Positions 33,141 through 45,487 of a stretch of 64,000 nucleotides of DNA are shown here, in pieces. This stretch comes from Ligustrum vulgare. Lineage: Eukaryota; Streptophyta; Magnoliopsida; Lamiales; Oleaceae. The position numbers were made by a program, and so were the translations under genes. Location: assembly GCA_963555705.1 (NCBI GenBank), contig OY743187.1, positions 9,624,133 to 9,688,132 of the forward strand, read 5' to 3'. The notes under the pieces are model-generated. The model was given only the letters and a program-made list of their open reading frames with translations. It made no database searches and was not told the origin of the DNA. Within the stretch, counting starts at the first letter, position 1. Each line of letters begins with the position of its first letter.

Positions 33141-33890
33141 AGACAAGTGTTACAAAAACCGGACGTTTCTGGGAGGCTACTGAAATGGGCAATAGAAATC
33201 AGCCAGTTCGACCTACATTATACGCCTCGGACCGCTGTAAAGGGCCAAGCTCTGGTGGACTTTGTAGTTGAATTCACACATCCCCCTGAGGTTGAAATGG
33301 TAGATAACACGGATGACAGCCAAGATGACAGCCAAGAGTGGAAATTGTTCGTTGATGGGTCCTCGGCTGATGGGCGATCTGGCGCAGGGATATTGTTAGT
33401 AAGCCCAGAGGGGTTTAAATTACACAGCGCAATCCGCTTCGAATTCAAAGCCTCAAACAATGTTGCCGAATACGAGGCATTATTATCCGGGTTAAGACTT
33501 GCGAAAGCCTTGAAGGTTAAATCCGTAGTGGCCAATAGTGATTCGCAGCTTGTTGTGAGCCAATTCAACGGGCAATTTTTTTCCAAAGAACCTTCTATGG
33601 TCGCTTACTTGAAGAAAGTAAGAGATTTGGCTGTGCACTTCGGAAAAATGGAGTTGCAACACATCCCCAGAACAGAAAATTTCAACGCCGATGCGTTGTC
33701 CAAATTTGCAAGTAGCAGCGATTTAGAGTTACACAATCTAATCCCAGTTGAGCGCATGTTGACGTCGTCTATTGAGCCAGGACCGGAGATTTTGGCGATT
33801 GAAGAAGAGGGATCCTGGATGAACCCCCTGGTCGCCTATTTGAAACATCAGATAGTGCCAAACGAGCCAGAAGCAGCTCGAAAATTGTAG
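33120..33890 (+). pseudogene. Element A RNase H end and second RNase H
   Basis: Continues in a new frame with LTNFPMRQVLQKPDVSGRLL, the end of the first RNase H. The archaeal-type second RNase H follows with D in LFVDGSSADGRSGAG, E in EYEALL, D in NSDSQLV and D in NADAL. A stop at 33888-33890 separates it from the integrase zinc finger. Confidence 0.9.
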
Positions 33891-33914
33891 AAATACTCTG
33901 CGAATTTTGTACTC

Positions 33915-35054
33915 TTGGACGACCTACTTTATAAGCGGAGTTACACCTCTCCTTCGCTGAGATGTGTGGGACCAGAGGAAGGGCAGTATGTGATGAGAGA
34001 AATCCATGAGGGCATCTGTGACAACCATGCCGAGGCCTTATCGCTAGCTCGGAAAGCCCTCAAACAGGGATATTTTTTGGCCTACTATGCGAAAGGATTC
34101 TCATGACTTCGTGCGCAAACGGGATAAATGCCAAAGACACACGACCATACCACATCAGCCGCATCACGAGCTAACTGCGGTGACTAGCCCTTGGCCTTTC
34201 GCAAAGTGGGGGGTTGACATTATTGGTCCTATTCCTAGAGGTGCTGGTAACAATTGCTTTGCGATAGTAGCAATTAACTACTTCACCAAGTGGGTCGAAG
34301 CGGAACCTTTGATGAAGTTCACCGAGGCCAACACCACCAAGTTCATTTTGAAAAATATCATATGCCGGTTCGGAATACCACATTCGCTGGTTAGCGACAA
34401 TGCGAAACAGTTCAGAAACCGAAGCGTCGATGAGTTATGCGACGATTTGGGAATTAAGAAACTGTTCTCATCCCCACATCACCCGCAGGCCAACGGACAG
34501 GTCGAAGCTGTGAACAAGACCATAAAAAAAACACCCTGAAAAGGAAGTTGGAATTCAGAAAGGGCGCATGGGTAGATGAACTCCCACAAGTGTTATGGGT
34601 GCTTCGAACCACCTCGCACACCGCTACTGGTGAAACACCTTTCTCGCTGGCATACGGAGCCGAGGCGGTATGCCCCGTTGAAATTGGAATCCCTTCGCTT
34701 CGTCAAATTCATTACGACGAAGTTAGGAACGAGGAAGCGCAAAAGGCTGGTTTAGATTTCCTCATGGAAAAGCAGAGTGATTCCCAAGTGGTTATGGCCA
34801 AGTACCAGAAAAAGATGACTCGATACTACAACAAAAGAGTGAAGAGTCGACGCTTTAATATTGGGGACTTGATCCTCAAAAAGGTTCTTCCTTCAACACA
34901 GGAGCCAGGAGTAGGGACTCTAGGTCCTAACTGGGAAGGCCCTTACAAGGTCCTTGCCATGGTGGTACCCGGAACATACATGATTGAGGACCTGTCTTGA
35001 GTACTTCTATGTAATCCTTGGAACACGCACCACCTTCGCCGTTATTTTCAATAA
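33915..35054 (+). pseudogene. Element A integrase
   Basis: The zinc-finger part (REIHEGICDNH) and the core lie in different frames (shift near 34090; CQRH follows). The core keeps D in GVDIIGP, D in VSDNAKQF and E in GQVEAVN. A run of eight A at about 34526 causes another shift. The C-terminal domain (FNIGDLILKK, LGPNWEGPYKV) is cut by TGA at 34998-35000, beyond which the normal end PWNTHHLRRYFQ is still readable to TAA at 35052-35054. Two shifts and one stop inactivate it. Confidence 0.88.
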
Positions 35055-36378
35055 AACTAAATTCTTCCTCTATGATTGCAACATTACCATATGGCTTCAT
35101 AAAAATCATGGGCGAGCTGCGTGGAAATTACGCCAATCTCTATATTAGACAAACATAATGGATAAACGCACATTCCAAAATTATTTTGGTCATGACACCA
35201 TACATCCACACCATGCATAAAAATTGTTAAAAACAAGGGACTCTTATAAGGCAAAACTACGATCACCACGTAAGGATTGGGAGTTTTAGTATGATCAAAT
35301 GGAGTTCATACAAAAATTGTGTATACGGATCTTATAAAGAACAACTTAGACGCGTTCAAATGTTTGTCACAATCAGATCTCACTGGTATACATAAATGCT
35401 TCGGACCACTCAGATCTGAGGGATTGTGTACTCAAATCCGTCATTCACCGTGCAATACGTTTGGAATCATTCAAATTTAACCAAATATTGTCGTATAAAC
35501 CAAAATCCTTGGTGCGTTAAGTGAGTTCATACATACGGAGCGCTCTCTTGTGCGAAGTGTTAAACGTTTCCACAAAATTGTTGATACTTTTATACGTACA
35601 TTCGGACAAAGCGTTTGTAAGACATGTGTATACTAAGTGCTGTGTAAATAAGCGTAAAAGACAAACATAAAAAATTCTTATGTTATTTTGGTCGCAAAAA
35701 CCACACGCCTCCGCCAGGCATGAACTTTGTTAAGAACGAAGGACTCCGGTGAATTTACACCGCGACATTAACAGAAGTTCATACAAAGTTGTAAATGTAG
35801 GTGTTACAGAGTTTTAAGGTAAAATCGCTCGAAGGTCGGTCAAGATCGGATCTAATTAGCAAACATAGGTACATTGACTGTGTCAGATCTGGGGGTATAG
35901 CAAATGATTAAACTTGAATAGAATTATTGCTGCGAAGTGATGACAAATTCGATCCGCTCATGAATGACCACATCGGATTTGAGGGACTAGCACACCCAAA
36001 ATATGGCAAATGAGGGTCCATTGGACTTCCACCCATGACCAAAGTTTTAGATATCGCCTTGGACTAATGGCCGAGGAGGAAAAGCACAGGAGCCCCTCCG
36101 GCCGAACTAGGTTGTGTCTGTCCGAGGTGCTTCAAATCAAGTGCATTTTACATCATACAAGACATTTACAATTACAAAGGCATCTGCGCTTGGAAGCATT
36201 TATGCGTAAACAGTTCGAAATGTTACGTTTACGGGCAAAATATGAATAAGTCATTACAAATTGAACGAATGTTAAATTTACAAATATCCGGTGCCGGAGC
36301 ACTTACAAAAAAAAGGAGAAAAAAGAAGAGAGAAAAAGAAAACAAAAGACCCAACGACAAGATAAATACAAAAGGGGG
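35055..36378. other. Spacer of element A between integrase and antisense gene
   Basis: No genes. Several imperfect copies of a polypurine-like phrase occur, such as CAGATCTGAGGGATTGTGTA (about 35405) and CGGATTTGAGGGACTAGCAC (about 35971). This suggests that pieces of the region before the LTR were duplicated. Nothing else is recognised. Confidence 0.5.
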
Positions 36379-39159
36379 TTATTGGGGAGGGACATCTTCC
36401 GAAAAGCCCTTGTCAGATGCATCTAGGGGATCCGCAGGAGCATCTTGAGGCTCAGGGTACAAGGCTTCAATGGAGGACGGGTCCAAAGCCGGATAAGCTT
36501 CCTTCACGTCCCCCAAAGCCATCCTGGCCCCTAAGTTCCCAAAGACCCTCTGCATCGCCTCGTACTCTGGGGTCTCTTCAAAAGTGTCCTTGAAGTTCTG
36601 GACAGCCTCAGACACTCGGGTACTTAAATCATTCTCCACCCGTGTCATGACGGTCTGCTCCAGAACCTCAGTAATCCTGGCTTGCATATGTTTTTCCAAA
36701 GAGGCGAGATCCTCCTCCGCCTGTTCCTTGGTCTCCCGCTCCCTCCCCAATTCTTCATTCGCTGCTGCCGCCTCGGCTTCCAGCCTGGACTTGACTGCGT
36801 TAGCGGCAGTCAGAGCCTCAGAGGCGATGGATTGTGCACGGTTAGAATCATCCAGTTTCTTGCACAATGTTGCCACGTCAGACTCAAAGGCCAGGAGGTC
36901 GTGTTTCAACTTATCATTATCCTCCTGGAGCTGCTTGGCATTGGTCCTCTCCTCGGAGGAAGACTTCCGGGCTATGGCCAGCTGGGTCTTCAAATCATTT
37001 ATCTCCTTTAGCATGTTGTCCGCATGCCGGAGAGCAGTTTCAGCATTTTTCTTGTCCCACTGCGCCTCATCTACAGACGATTCCACCTCGTCATAAGGGT
37101 CAGGGCCCTGGCATTCATGGCCTTGGCGGCGAGCAGCTTCCGGGACGGACTGGCACTAGAGGAGAAGGCGGACCAGCCCTCCGTCCAAAATTGCTAGGTT
37201 ATAAAGGCGGCCTGGGCTGGAGGAGAACTGGGAGAGTCAAATAGCGAAGGGCTGAAAGTGACATCCCTGGGGAGAATGCTGGTTTTGATGTGCTTGAGCT
37301 CATTTGCCCCCTCCGGTGTCACTTCATAGGCCAAGCCTGGAATGGGCACAGAAGGCTCATCCTCCAGGTCTTCAATCACGGGAGGCGAAAGTGCAGAGGT
37401 GGATTCCTTGCCCTTACCTCTTCTGAGTCTCTTCAGGGGGGCGGGCTCCTCCTCAGGGGCATGTTCAAATATGTCCTCGGACAAAGGAGGCGGCACTGAG
37501 GCATCCTTAGCCTCCCTGTCTTTCTTGAATCCGCCCCTGTCAGACCTTTCTCCTTTCCCCTTTGGAAGGACTCCCTTAGGGTCGGCCTCCTTTTCTGTGT
37601 TAGGCTTTTGAGGGCCCACAGGCAGCAGAGTAGGCGGTGGCATTAGGACTGGAAGAGGGCCCTGAAGTTGGACCGTAGACGCCTCGGAGACCTCCTTTGC
37701 CACCCCAACTTGCAGGTTGGCCAACACCGCCTTCTGTTTCCTTTCAACTTCACTGGCATGGCGAAGTGCAGGGGGAATCTTCGTAGCCATGAGACCCTTC
37801 AAAGAAATCTTTGGAAAATCCTTAGAACCTAGCAAGAAAAAGAGGGAAATGAGGTTACGAACAGAAAAAGCATGAGATATAAAAGCAGTAACAAAGCAAA
37901 CTCACCCATGGCTCGCATAAGACCGTGTTTGATGAATAGTTTGTTTTGTTGAATAACCCCTTGAAAGGTGCCCTTGTAAGCGAACAGACGCCTAACAGCC
38001 GCTAAATCCGGGTCAGGGAGTAGGCAGGCAAAAGTATCCCCTGTCACAAATCGAAAACATGTTAAAAACCAGCAAAGGAAGGTGAATGGAAAATAAAAAC
38101 AAGTGACACATGACACTTAAGGACACTAAAGCAAACGCAAGACTCACTAGGAAGAGAAAGAGTTCGGGGAACAGAAATTTCTGGACAAGGGTCCACAGGA
38201 GAACTCTGCCACTCCCCAGCCACCCAGAACCATTGATTCCTCCAGTTCTTTATAGAGGTAGGTTGGCCAGTAATAACAGGAGGATATGAGCCTCGAGGAG
38301 ACAGATAATACCAGTCCTTCACATCGGTCCTCACGTCCCTCTCCCTTCTCACTGACTTCTTCAGAGTGTACAAAGTATGAATAATGTATAGTGAGATGGG
38401 ATGGTCGGGGTTGACCTCTTGCCACGCTAGCCAAGTGCCCATGGCCTGTGTCCAGAAATTAGGTGCTAACTGGTAGGGGCACAAATTGTAGCTCCTAAGC
38501 AGGGCCCTGAAGAAAGGATGCAGAGGTAACCTCATACCGCAGGACAGGGCATCGTAACATATGGCCGCTTGACCTGAGGGAGGGCTGCATGGTCGGCAAG
38601 AGGGCGTAGGATGTACTAAACGGACCCCTTCTGACATCCTGAACTTCACCGAGGCCCCAGCCAAGTCAACTCTTCGGATTTCAGTAGCGACCTCGCTGCT
38701 CTCCCAAAAATCTGGGTTTGGGTCGGGGTCCACGTGATATCCTGATATTTTGTTCACCAGGTCCACCCAACCTTCGACCCGGGCTATCTCCTCCCCTGAG
38801 AGCCCCAACTCTTCTCTGTGCGCCCGGAAAGGGGCACTGGTGCCCAAATCAAGATCCTGTAGGCCAGAAGAAGAACCTGTTGCTCCCTCTCTCCTCATGT
38901 CTCTATCACGTTTGCTTCGGAGTTCTCTTAGCGCGGATTCCTCTTCGGACGACAGATGGGCCATGTAATTCTGGTTTCTCTCTTCTTCGCTGTCAGAATC
39001 ACTCAAATAAATTATACCGCTAGTTTTCCTATTCCTCCTCCTAATCTGCTCCCTAAAGAAGCGGGAACTAAAAACCGATAAAGAGATGGGGCAGAAACCT
39101 CTGACGGGAACCGCCATCGCTAACATTTCCTGTGAACCCGTTCCCCCAACTCTTTCCAT
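36379..39159 (-). pseudogene. Spliced antisense gene of element A
   Basis: Minus-strand exons: 39159-38148, 38040-37906 and 37828-36379, with GTGAGT donors, CAG or TAG acceptors, and both introns in phase 1, the same plan as the gene in element B. Exon 1 has a Ser/Asp/Glu stretch (DSDSEEERN) and then the putative gypsy-type transposon domain (RLPLHPFFRALLRSYNLCP, QLAPNFWTQAMGTWLAW, KNWRNQWFWVAGEW). Exon 2 is 45 codons. Exon 3 has a Pro/Lys linker and, from about 37070, a long coiled coil. A TAG at 37194 and a frameshift near 37105 break exon 3. I prefer the ATG at 39159 over the upstream in-frame extension. It runs against pol, between integrase and LTR. Its function is unknown. Confidence 0.75.
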
Positions 39160-39502
39160 TTTTTCTTTTTGTTTTAAAGGAGAGTCAGACTCAAAAAAAG
39201 AAAAACAAAGTGCAAAAACAAAATTCTCAAACCCACAATGAGAAACTAAAAATAAGAAAATCTTGCATATACAGGGATCAAGAGATTTACCTTCAAAAGA
39301 CGAATGCTTGACACCGTGCACTTGGAGTGAAGAACTCGCCAAGAAAACTGTGGAACGTTAAGGGCGGGTGCTGGGTAGAAAACCCTTGAAGAAAAAAACA
39401 CGAAACTCGCAAGGAAGAGAAAAACTGTGCAAGCTTTCGCGAAAGTATTGATGCAAATATTCTGAGAAAATGGAAAAAGGGAAAACAATGAAATGACGGG
39501 GG

Positions 39503-39510
39503 ATTTATAG
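39503..39510 (-). promoter_or_regulatory. TATA box of the antisense gene of element A
   Basis: On the minus strand CTATAAAT lies about 345 bases before the ATG. A second candidate, ATATATAAAA, is at 39681-39690. Both lie between the LTR and the gene and point into it. Confidence 0.45.
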
Positions 39511-39934
39511 AGACCCCAATGGCCTGGATTTCTTGGTTTTTGTGAGCCGTATGATTAACTTGATTAACCCATGGTTCTTGGGAAATGGAATAATCAAAAC
39601 GCCAGCCGTCAAATGGAGGGGCAAAACCGTTCATCTACCACAGTGAGCGTCACGCGCTGCATAACGCTGCTCCCATCACCTTTTATATATTTCTTGGGAA
39701 CTCAAGACAATAGCCCCCTTTTTTCATTAAATACGCCGCCTAAGATACGCGCTGGTGCGTCCTAAACCCTCACTCAGGAGAGAAGCCGAAGCAGGAGGTC
39801 GACTTCACGCCAAATCCAAACCTTCAATAAGGAAGATCATCCTAGGCACCAGGTCTGCGACATCATACAAAAGCCACCATAACAAAGCTAGTACCTCGGG
39901 CGTACAACAAATCCTACACGTCCATGAATGATCG

Positions 39935-39954
39935 CTTCGGATTTGAGGGACTAG
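39935..39954 (+). other. Polypurine tract of element A
   Basis: GGATTTGAGGGACTAG abuts the 3' LTR at 39955. Confidence 0.65.
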
Positions 39955-40563
39955 TGTTGAATCCAAGCCCAAAGAAAGGTACAGTAATCCACCAGTAAGG
40001 GCCCAATAGAGGTCCAATGGACCTTGACCCACGGATAAAGGCCTAAAAGTATCACCTGGGACGAATGCCGAGGTGGTACGTCAAGCAAACCTCTTTAGAC
40101 GACCTGGTTAACGCCTAGCCGATGTGCTTTATACTCAACCGGGGCGCTTTACGGCGTTGACCAGAAGATAGATGGAGTCAGTGATGGGACACTGCCTTTA
40201 CCAAGACGTGACAGACGCCCATCCCCTACGAAATGTAGCAATGATTACTGTTGAAAAGCAAGGTTGTCACCTCCATGAGCTAGGATGATGACAAGTGTAA
40301 AGTATGCCACGTGTCGTGATCCGAGACAAGAAGTTCCTCTATAAATGAAGCACAATTGTCTCCAAGTTGGGGGTTAGCAATTTCTCACTCTTAACGATAT
40401 ACTTCTCTTACTCCATTTTCTCTCTTTTACACACTTATATTTCCCGCACCTCGGCTCCCTTTGCAAGCTGATTGTTTGTTCTAATGCGCAGGAGATCCCC
40501 GTGTTCAAGAGGGAGGAGTTGAGACGTGTTGGTTCAAGGTCCAGCCGGATTTTGTGGTCAACA
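39955..40563 (+). repeat. 3' LTR of element A
   Basis: 609 bp, same length and ends as 17656-18264. Followed by ACCAA, one base off the ACAAA before the 5' LTR. Confidence 0.9.
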
Positions 40564-40879
40564 ACCAAACACATCCTAAATTCAAATAATGAAATAGAAA
40601 TAGATTATCTAATTAAAATAAAAAATATGATACAATTACCTGATTATATTAGATATAATTTAGCACAATTGTCTAATTCACATTGAAAAACAGTATCGCA
40701 AAGAACTATCCGGTCCTATTTTGTTACTTGGTAAACTAGGAATACAAAACTCAATTTCCACTGGCAAAAGTGAATTCCATCAATTAATAGTGCTGACAAA
40801 ATGACACTGTTGCTGCTATTAGGAACAACACTACTCAACCTCATCAAGTCATTGCATCAAAAATAGTCAGCCAAATAAT
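40564..40879. other. Spacer without a gene
   Basis: AT-rich; nothing recognised. Confidence 0.5.
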
Positions 40880-41065
40880 AAGCCTCTGTTCGGCGGCCCA
40901 TTATAAATAGTTTAAATCAACAATTTAATTTACACAATTTTTTAAATCACTTTTTAATCATACATATTTTTTCTCTCCAATTTTTAATCACATTTTTTAC
41001 TTAGAAAATACAAATAAATCTAAAATTCCTCTCTCCCACTTAAACCGCCGCGGAACACTCCCTAA
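40880..41065. mobile_element. MITE with GTTCGGCGG / CCGCCGCGGAAC ends
   Basis: CTCTGTTCGGCGGCC at the left and ACCGCCGCGGAACACTCC at the right are inverted copies around an AT-rich interior (TTTAATCATACATATTTTTTC). The related unit at 47212 shares interior phrases and a CCGCCGAACACTCC end. The exact ends are uncertain. Confidence 0.55.
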
Positions 41066-42006
41066 GTCATCAAGCTATATAAATAATGAGCATGCAATGC
41101 TTAAACATGAATTCTTTATCAATAGTTCAATTTCATGTCTTGCAAAAATAAAATAAAATAAAAAAGTGATTTTTGCAATGCCTATAGGATATATAACAAC
41201 AACAACAGCATATTTCTCATTCTAAACAATCGTGTAATCCTTGGCGCATCAAAACAAAAACAAAGTATATACCCTAATAAAAAAATAAAAAAGTTGTTCC
41301 TGCTACGAAAGGATGATTGCTTTGCATAATGCTCTTTCCAAGAGGGGAGAAAGATGGAGGTGAGGGCAAAGTGCGAGTTGAGAGAGATACATGTGGTGTC
41401 TTTGTTTTTGTTTTTGTTTTATTTTTATTTTTATTGGAAAAAAAGGGCGTAATTGGAAACCTGATGGGTCATGATCGGATTTGTTGAAGGATTTTGCCTT
41501 TATATTTATTGTTTCAAATTCATCACAATCTTTTCAAATCCATTTATTTAAGAAATTCATTGAAATTCATAGATTTATTGAAGATGCCAGAATTCTAAAT
41601 CCTTCGAATTCTATGTTAGGGACACTCTCCTAAATTTCATATTGAGGACACATTCAACGAATTCCACCAAAATCTACTGAAATCTACTAAAATTCACTAA
41701 AATTCGTGGAGTAGAATTCTATTAGAATTCAAGAGATTTTATGAAATTCTATTAAAATTCATGAGAATTCACGACTCTAAAAAATTCTAATAAGAGCCTG
41801 TTTGATAATGTAAAAGTTTTGTTTTGTTTTTTAATAGATGTGTGGTTTAAAAATGCTTAAAAGTAAAAAATTGTAAGCTTAACTAAAAATGGATAGTTGG
41901 GATTGAGTTTGAAAAGTTAAGGTGAAAATTTTTGCTTTATCAAACAACTCTAAATTTCATACTGGGGACATCCCTTAATTTGTACGTACCCAGGGCATTA
42001 GTAAAA
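41066..42006. other. AT-rich spacer with small repeats
   Basis: No gene. About 41650-41790 repeats the ATTCACTAAAATTC-type sequence of 17190-17330. A MITE at 41794-41952 is listed separately. Confidence 0.5.
41794..41952. mobile_element. MITE, second copy of the GAGCCTGTTTG family
   Basis: GAGCCTGTTTGATAATG at the left and CTTTATCAAACAACTC at the right, with GTGTGGTTTAAAAATGCTTA inside. Same ends and interior pattern as 1247-1386. Confidence 0.6.
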
Positions 42007-43269
42007 CTAGTGTTATACCCGTGCGATGCACGGTCATTTGTTACTTACATATATCAAATCTATATTTTAACATATAAAATGAATATTTAATTAAAAATGA
42101 TAAATGAATGAAGACAATTAATTACAGAGGTACATTACACATGCCTTAATTTTTTTTACGGTTCGTATATTTATCGTTTTATGAATTTTTTAAATATTGT
42201 AATTTGAATTGATTTAAACTTAAAATGTAAAAGAAAAATTACATTTAAATAGAATTTCTGATAAGTAGAAAAATAGATTTATTTGTGATATACGCTTAGA
42301 ATTTTATTAATAGAATGACAGTTAAAAATTATTTTTATAAAAATGAGGATTTGAGTAAAGTGGACTGAATATGGGCCAATTTTTTTTTCTAAGTCACCAC
42401 AATTGTAATAGTTAGGAACTTAAATAATTTACTACTTAAAAAAAAAATACTTTAATGAACATTTGCATAACTCATTTGCAAAACTATTCAATTTTAATGA
42501 TTATTGATGTAATTAATCTTTTCAAAATATAATTTTTAGATTATTACAAATAATTTATCACTATCAAAATAATACTATTAGAATTGATACTAACTATTTT
42601 TTTATAATATTTTATATTTATATATATTAAACAAATATTTCATTAAATATTTACTTTAACATTACAAATTAAATACATGTGGTCATATATTTAAATGAAT
42701 GTAGCAATTAAGCAACATAAAATGTTAGTTTTGATTAAATTTTAATGAATGTATATCGCAAATACATTTAATTTTATATATTAAGAAATCATCTATGCAT
42801 CTCGATTCTAAAAGCGGAGCGGTTTTTTAACCCACAAGATATGGTACATTATCACTTACTCATATGGAATTCATTTTTCAAAAATAAATTTTTCTGAACA
42901 TTCATTCTTAATCACACATTCTTTAAAAAGTATTTTTTTTACTATTTTTCATACTACTTTTTAACTATACATTCTAAAAAATCACTTTTTCACAAAAACA
43001 ATTCTAAAAAAATCAAAGTCAAAATATATTTTATTTTTCCTTGTATTTTAAACATGCCAATTTTTGTCAAAATGGTGAAATGATAAAACCTCGATTTGGT
43101 AATAATGTTTAATTTATAAACTTGTTTATTTATGATTTTGAAATAAAAAGTAGTGGCTGAAAATTGGATAGTGAAAATACGTGTGGTTAAAAGGTTGATA
43201 GAAAATAATTAATTATTTTTGTAACATACGTATTGAAGAACCTACTCATTTATTGACATATTAGGAAGT

Positions 43270-44900
43270 AAAATTTCAATAATTCTATTTATTTATTTTC
43301 AAAATATATTAATTCAATTTTTTTCATTTCTAACTTAACAAATTTATAAAGCATATATTTATTTATTTTAAAATATATTAATCCAAATTTTTCATTTTCA
43401 ATGTAACACATTTACATAGATATGATATGACATTTATTTATATTCAAATATATTAATCCAATTTTTTCATTTCCTATATAACACATGTTATTGAATTTGA
43501 AACTTTAAAAAAAAAATCTAATCAAAATAAAAAATTATGCATGTACACTCACTATAGCACGTCACTCAAAGTTTGACATGTAATTAAATTTTTTATATAA
43601 AGTTTCTTTTGACTTTTATTTACGTTTTTCTGTAAAAATTTACCCGCCTTATCACCTATTTTCCTTTTAATATGTTAATTTTTAATTAACTTTATTTTTA
43701 ATATGGTGCTTACATATATTTTATTTTTCTTTATTTTTTAAACATATCAATTTTTGTCAAAATGATGAAATGATTAAATTTTCTACCAATTTATTATTGT
43801 TGGTAAAAAGTTGATAGCAAATAATTAATTATTTTTATAATATACTTATTGAAGAACCTACTCATTTATTAACATATTATGAAGTAAGATTTAAATGATT
43901 TTATAAAATGATTTTCAAAATATATTAATTCAAAATTTTTATTTCTAACTTAACAAATTTATATAGCATGTATTTATTTATTTATTTTCAAATATATTAA
44001 TCCAAAATTTTCATTTTCAATGTAACACATTTACATAGATATGACATTTATTTATGTTCAAATATATTAATACAATTTTTTTCATTTTCTACATAACACA
44101 TTTACATAGATATCACATTTATTTATCTTCAAATATATTAATTCAATTTTTCCATTTCCTACATAACACATTTACATAGATATCACATTATTTATGTTCA
44201 AATATGTTAATCTATTTTTTTTTTATTTTCAATGTAACACACTTATACATAGTACATTTATTATAACTCTTACTAAATATGTAATAAATAATAATAATAA
44301 TAATTTTTCTTACAAAAATCTTTATCTTTTATTTATTTATTTATTTATTATATATAAAAGTAGAAGTGAGGAGAGATAGTCATTAAATGCAATTTTCCCT
44401 CCAAAATGACTCTCTCTCCTCACTTCTACTTTTATAAAGATAAAGATAAAGATATATATAAAGATAAAGATAAAGATAAAGATAAAGATATTAATCTAAT
44501 TTTTTTCATTTCCAATGTAACACATTTACAAATATTACATTTACTACAACTCTTACTAAATATGTAATAAATAATAAATTTTCCTACAAAATATTTATCT
44601 TTTCTATATTTATTTTATTCATTTATTTTCAAAATATATTAATTCAAATTTTTAATTTCTATGTTAGCAAATTTATATAGCATGTATTTATTTATTTTCA
44701 AATATATTAATCCAAAATTTTCATTTTCAATATAACACATTTATATAGATATGACATTTATTTATGTTCAAATATATTAATACAATTTTTTTCATTTCCT
44801 ACATAACACAATTAAATAGATATCACATTTATTTATGTTCAAATATATTAATCTAATTTTTTCATTTCCAATGTAATACATTTATACATAATATATTTAT
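43270..44900. repeat. Imperfect 70 bp repeats
   Basis: Ten or more copies of a unit like AAATATATTAATCCAATTTT, then TCATTTCC, ACATAACACATTTACATAGA and TATCACATTTATTTATG, spaced about 70 bp. A block of them followed by an 84 bp palindrome occurs twice (43918-44440 and 44630-45075), so the block itself was duplicated. Confidence 0.75.
44353..44436. repeat. Palindrome, first copy
   Basis: TATAAAAGTAGAAGTGAGGA at the left and TCCTCACTTCTACTTTTATA at the right are perfect inverses about 40 bases apart. It could fold as a long hairpin. An AAAGAT microsatellite follows to about 44490. Confidence 0.85.
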
Positions 44901-44984
44901 TATAACTCTTATTAAATATGTAATAAATAATAAATTTTCCTACAAAAGTCTTTATCTTTTATTTCTTTATATATATATATATAT

Positions 44985-45068
44985 ATATAAGTAGAATTGA
45001 GGAGAGAGAATCATTAAATGCAAATTTCCCTCCAAAATGACTCTCTCTCCTCACTTCTACTTTTATAT
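44985..45068. repeat. Palindrome, second copy
   Basis: Same inverted arms as 44353-44436 with two changes in the left arm (AGTAGAATTGAGGA). The right arm is unchanged. Confidence 0.85.
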
Positions 45069-45394
45069 ATATAAAGATAAAGATATTTCAAAAAATGGAT
45101 CTTAATTAAATTTACGATATTGTCTTAATTTCTTTAGAACTTATCCTCTACAAAAATTACTTGACGCATAATATATATATATATATATATCTTGCATTGA
45201 AAAAGTAAATTATTAACCAATCTTTAAATTTGTTATCAGTGTGCATAGATAAATTAAAAATCGCATTAAATTTCACCAATTTCAGAACTTTTGAACGATT
45301 AGTTATTAATAAATTTAGGTCAAAATCAATAATTTCTTTATTTATAATAAGATTTACCATAATCCTAATAAATTTGACGAATCTGAGAAGCATT

Positions 45395-45487
45395 TTACAC
45401 AGTATAAGTAGCGCACAAACATGGCTAATGTGGAAAAAAATCAATCATTCAAGAAAGAAATACATAAGCATTAGGTTTTAGTGAAAG
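45395..45487 (+). promoter_or_regulatory. Promoter and leader of defensin-like gene 1
   Basis: GTATAAGTAGC near 45400 is TATA-like. The stretch ACCATAATCCTA to GCATTAGGTTTTAGTGAAAG recurs, diverged, before gene 2 at 63335-63470. So promoter and gene were duplicated together. Confidence 0.5.

Larger units (their letters stand above)
17656..40563 (+). mobile_element. Tat-lineage Gypsy element A, outer and chimeric
   Basis: LTRs of 609 bp at both ends start TGTTGAATCC; the right one ends TCAACA. The flanks ACAAA and ACCAA agree at four of five bases, a probable worn target duplication. The leader holds TGGCGCCGTCTGTGGGA, tandem repeats and a SINE, and is cut by element B. Then come an older integrase scrap, a spacer, an antisense-gene tail, reverse transcriptase, RNase H, a second RNase H, integrase, and a spliced antisense gene. 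Gag, protease and the N-terminal part of RT are missing. The double RNase H and the antisense gene mark the Tat lineage. Confidence 0.85.
42007..45074 (-). mobile_element. Probable non-autonomous Helitron
   Basis: CTAG at 42007-42010 preceded by A, then CCCGTGCGATGCACGG, is the inverse of a plant Helitron 3' end (hairpin, short spacer, CTAG, then T). The body runs to the right. The TATATAAAAGTAGAAGTGAG-type sequence at about 44985-45074, read on the minus strand, could be its 5' end. The right limit is uncertain. The interior is AT-rich and without genes. Confidence 0.55.

Noticed and set aside
36584..37611. Plus-strand Ser-rich frames over the antisense gene of element A
   Set aside because: They are the complement of the coiled-coil and linker coding sequence; splice sites and domains support the minus strand.
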